NCBI GenBank assembly: GCA_035720425.1
Contig: DASTOB010000109.1
Coordinates: 1-21,526, forward strand
Reading direction: 5' to 3'
Source: DASTOB01 sp035720425
GTDB lineage: Bacteria > Chloroflexota > Limnocylindria > Limnocylindrales > CSP1-4
Length of the DNA stretch: 21,526 nt
The notes under the pieces are model-generated. The model saw only the letters and a list, made by a program, of their open reading frames with translations. It made no database searches and was not told the DNA's origin. How positions within the stretch are numbered: position 1 is the stretch's first letter; each line of letters starts with the position of its first letter. Below are positions 20,582 to 21,526 of the stretch, in pieces. A program made the translations under genes and the position numbers.

Positions 20582-21526
20582 GTGGAGCCCCTGCTCGTCC
20601 TGTCGATCGTCCTCGCGATCGCGCTCGCCGTCGCCGTCGCCACGACCTTCGCCGACCGTCGCGCGGCGGACCGAGCACGAGATGATGCCCGCCGCGCCGC
20701 CGCGCGCGCGGCCGACGCGGACCGCGGGCTCGACGCCGCGCGACGCGACCTCGGCCTTGTCATCGACCTGACCGGCGTCGGCATCGTCCGTGTCAGCGCG
20801 GACATGCGGATCGAGCTCGCCAATACGGCGGCCCACGCGCTGCTCGACGCTGCCCCGGGCTCGATGGTCGGTCGGACGGCCATCGAAGCGTTCGTCGACC
20901 GGCGGATCGAGGAGATCGTCACGGCCGCCGTGGCGGACGGATCGGCCGCGTCGGCCGGCGGCGAGGTGACCGTTCGCGGTCCGGACGGTCCCACGGTGGT
21001 CGTCCGCGCCCGGGGCGCGTCGGATGGTGGCGCGTGGGTGATCCTCGAGGACGTCACGGAGCTCCGCCGGCTCCAGCAGATCCGGGCGGAGTTCATCGAC
21101 AACCTGTCGCACGAGCTGCGCACGCCGCTCACCACGATCAGCCTGCTCGCCGAGACCCTGTCGCGCGAAGCCGGCGCCGCCGGGGAGGCGATTCCCGCCC
21201 GGATGGCCGACCGGATCGCGAAGATCGAGGTCGAGACCGGCCACATCGTCCAGATGGTCAACGAGCTCCTCGACCTGTCCCGAATCGAAAGCGGCGGGGC
21301 GATCGTCCATCTCGACGACGTCGACCTCGCCGCACTCGCGGTCGCGTCGACGGAACGACTCCGGCTGTTCGCCGAGCGGCAGGGCGTGCGGCTCCACGTC
21401 GACGCGACCCCGGACCCCGGTCGGGTCCGGGGCGACGAGGCGCGCCTGGGCCAGGTCCTCGTCAACCTCATCCACAATGCCGTGAAGTTCTCGCCGGACG
21501 GCGGGGACGTGACGATCGGTGTCCGG
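20582..21526 (+). CDS. sensor histidine kinase, PhoR/SenX3-like (3' end outside window)
   Basis: 315 codons are visible. One membrane helix (about residues 4-22) is followed by an Ala/Arg-rich helical linker (25-57), a PAS-like domain (about 58-160, GLVIDLTGVGIVRV to VILEDVTELRRL), the HisKA dimerisation domain with phospho-acceptor H177 in IDNLSHELRTPLTTIS, and the start of the ATPase domain with the N-box LGQVLVNLIHNAVKFSPDGG (N299). The rest of the ATPase domain lies beyond the window edge. The layout fits PhoR/SenX3 kinases, which sense phosphate supply with partner PhoB/RegX3 regulators. The OmpR/PhoB-type regulator at 6373 is a possible partner, but another may follow downstream. The GTG start lies 24 nt after the J-domain gene. 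Confidence 0.92.
   Translation, partial: MEPLLVLSIVLAIALAVAVATTFADRRAADRARDDARRAAARAADADRGLDAARRDLGLVIDLTGVGIVRVSADMRIELANTAAHALLDAAPGSMVGRTAIEAFVDRRIEEIVTAAVADGSAASAGGEVTVRGPDGPTVVVRARGASDGGAWVILEDVTELRRLQQIRAEFIDNLSHELRTPLTTISLLAETLSREAGAAGEAIPARMADRIAKIEVETGHIVQMVNELLDLSRIESGGAIVHLDDVDLAALAVASTERLRLFAERQGVRLHVDATPDPGRVRGDEARLGQVLVNLIHNAVKFSPDGGDVTIGVR

Noticed and set aside
16853..21475. A 1540-codon open frame on the minus strand.
   Set aside because: It lies antisense to the kinase, J-domain gene, proS and the XRE gene, whose products are clearly recognisable. It is Arg/Asp/Gly/Val-rich with no domain; long antisense frames are usual at this GC content.

Overview
The window is a compact, very GC-rich (about 70% by eye) bacterial chromosome segment with almost no spacer between genes. 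Gene content and style point to a high-GC Chloroflexota, possibly a Limnocylindria-like lineage: several starts lie 6-8 nt after a TANNNT-like -10 box (leaderless mRNAs), GTG starts are common, and there are J-domain proteins with unknown tails, an R. etli-type asparaginase and a prokaryotic ProRS. An actinobacterial origin is not excluded. No phage, transposase, CRISPR, rRNA or tRNA was seen.

Layout. Positions 181-5823 (+): asparaginase, a membrane J-domain protein, then a tight cluster of DtxR-family regulator, gltX, an NTF2/SnoaL-like protein and a small exported protein. Positions 5824-6372: a 549-nt gap full of short repeats, ending in a PHO-box-like direct repeat and a -10 box. Positions 6373-7065 (+): an OmpR/PhoB-type response regulator whose 3' end overlaps the convergent ptsI. 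Positions 7041-15712 (-): a complete sugar-alcohol PTS island, mtlR > EIIC(Mtl) > EIIB > EIIA-HPr fusion > 99-aa unknown > sorbose-1-phosphate-reductase-like dehydrogenase > 1-phosphofructokinase > Enzyme I. The last six genes are joined by five 4-nt stop/start overlaps.

Positions 15855-17590 (+) hold an unrecognised 176-aa ORF and an XRE-type regulator, each ending inside its own array of 51-nt hairpin repeats. Positions 17591-21526 (+): a C-rich tract, proS, a second J-domain protein behind an ACCGA-repeat leader, and a PhoR/SenX3-like histidine kinase cut by the window edge.

The genes suggest one self-contained route. Enzyme I and HPr pass phosphate to EIIA, EIIB and EIIC, which import mannitol (or a related hexitol) as the 1-phosphate. 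The dehydrogenase may oxidise this to fructose 1-phosphate, and FruK would make fructose 1,6-bisphosphate. No mtlD is present. The points most worth checking are this inferred route, the duplicated Rossmann region of the dehydrogenase, the 51-nt hairpin arrays that supply stop codons, a (C/T)CCCA-loop hairpin seen at three loci, and the PHO-box-like element before the response regulator.
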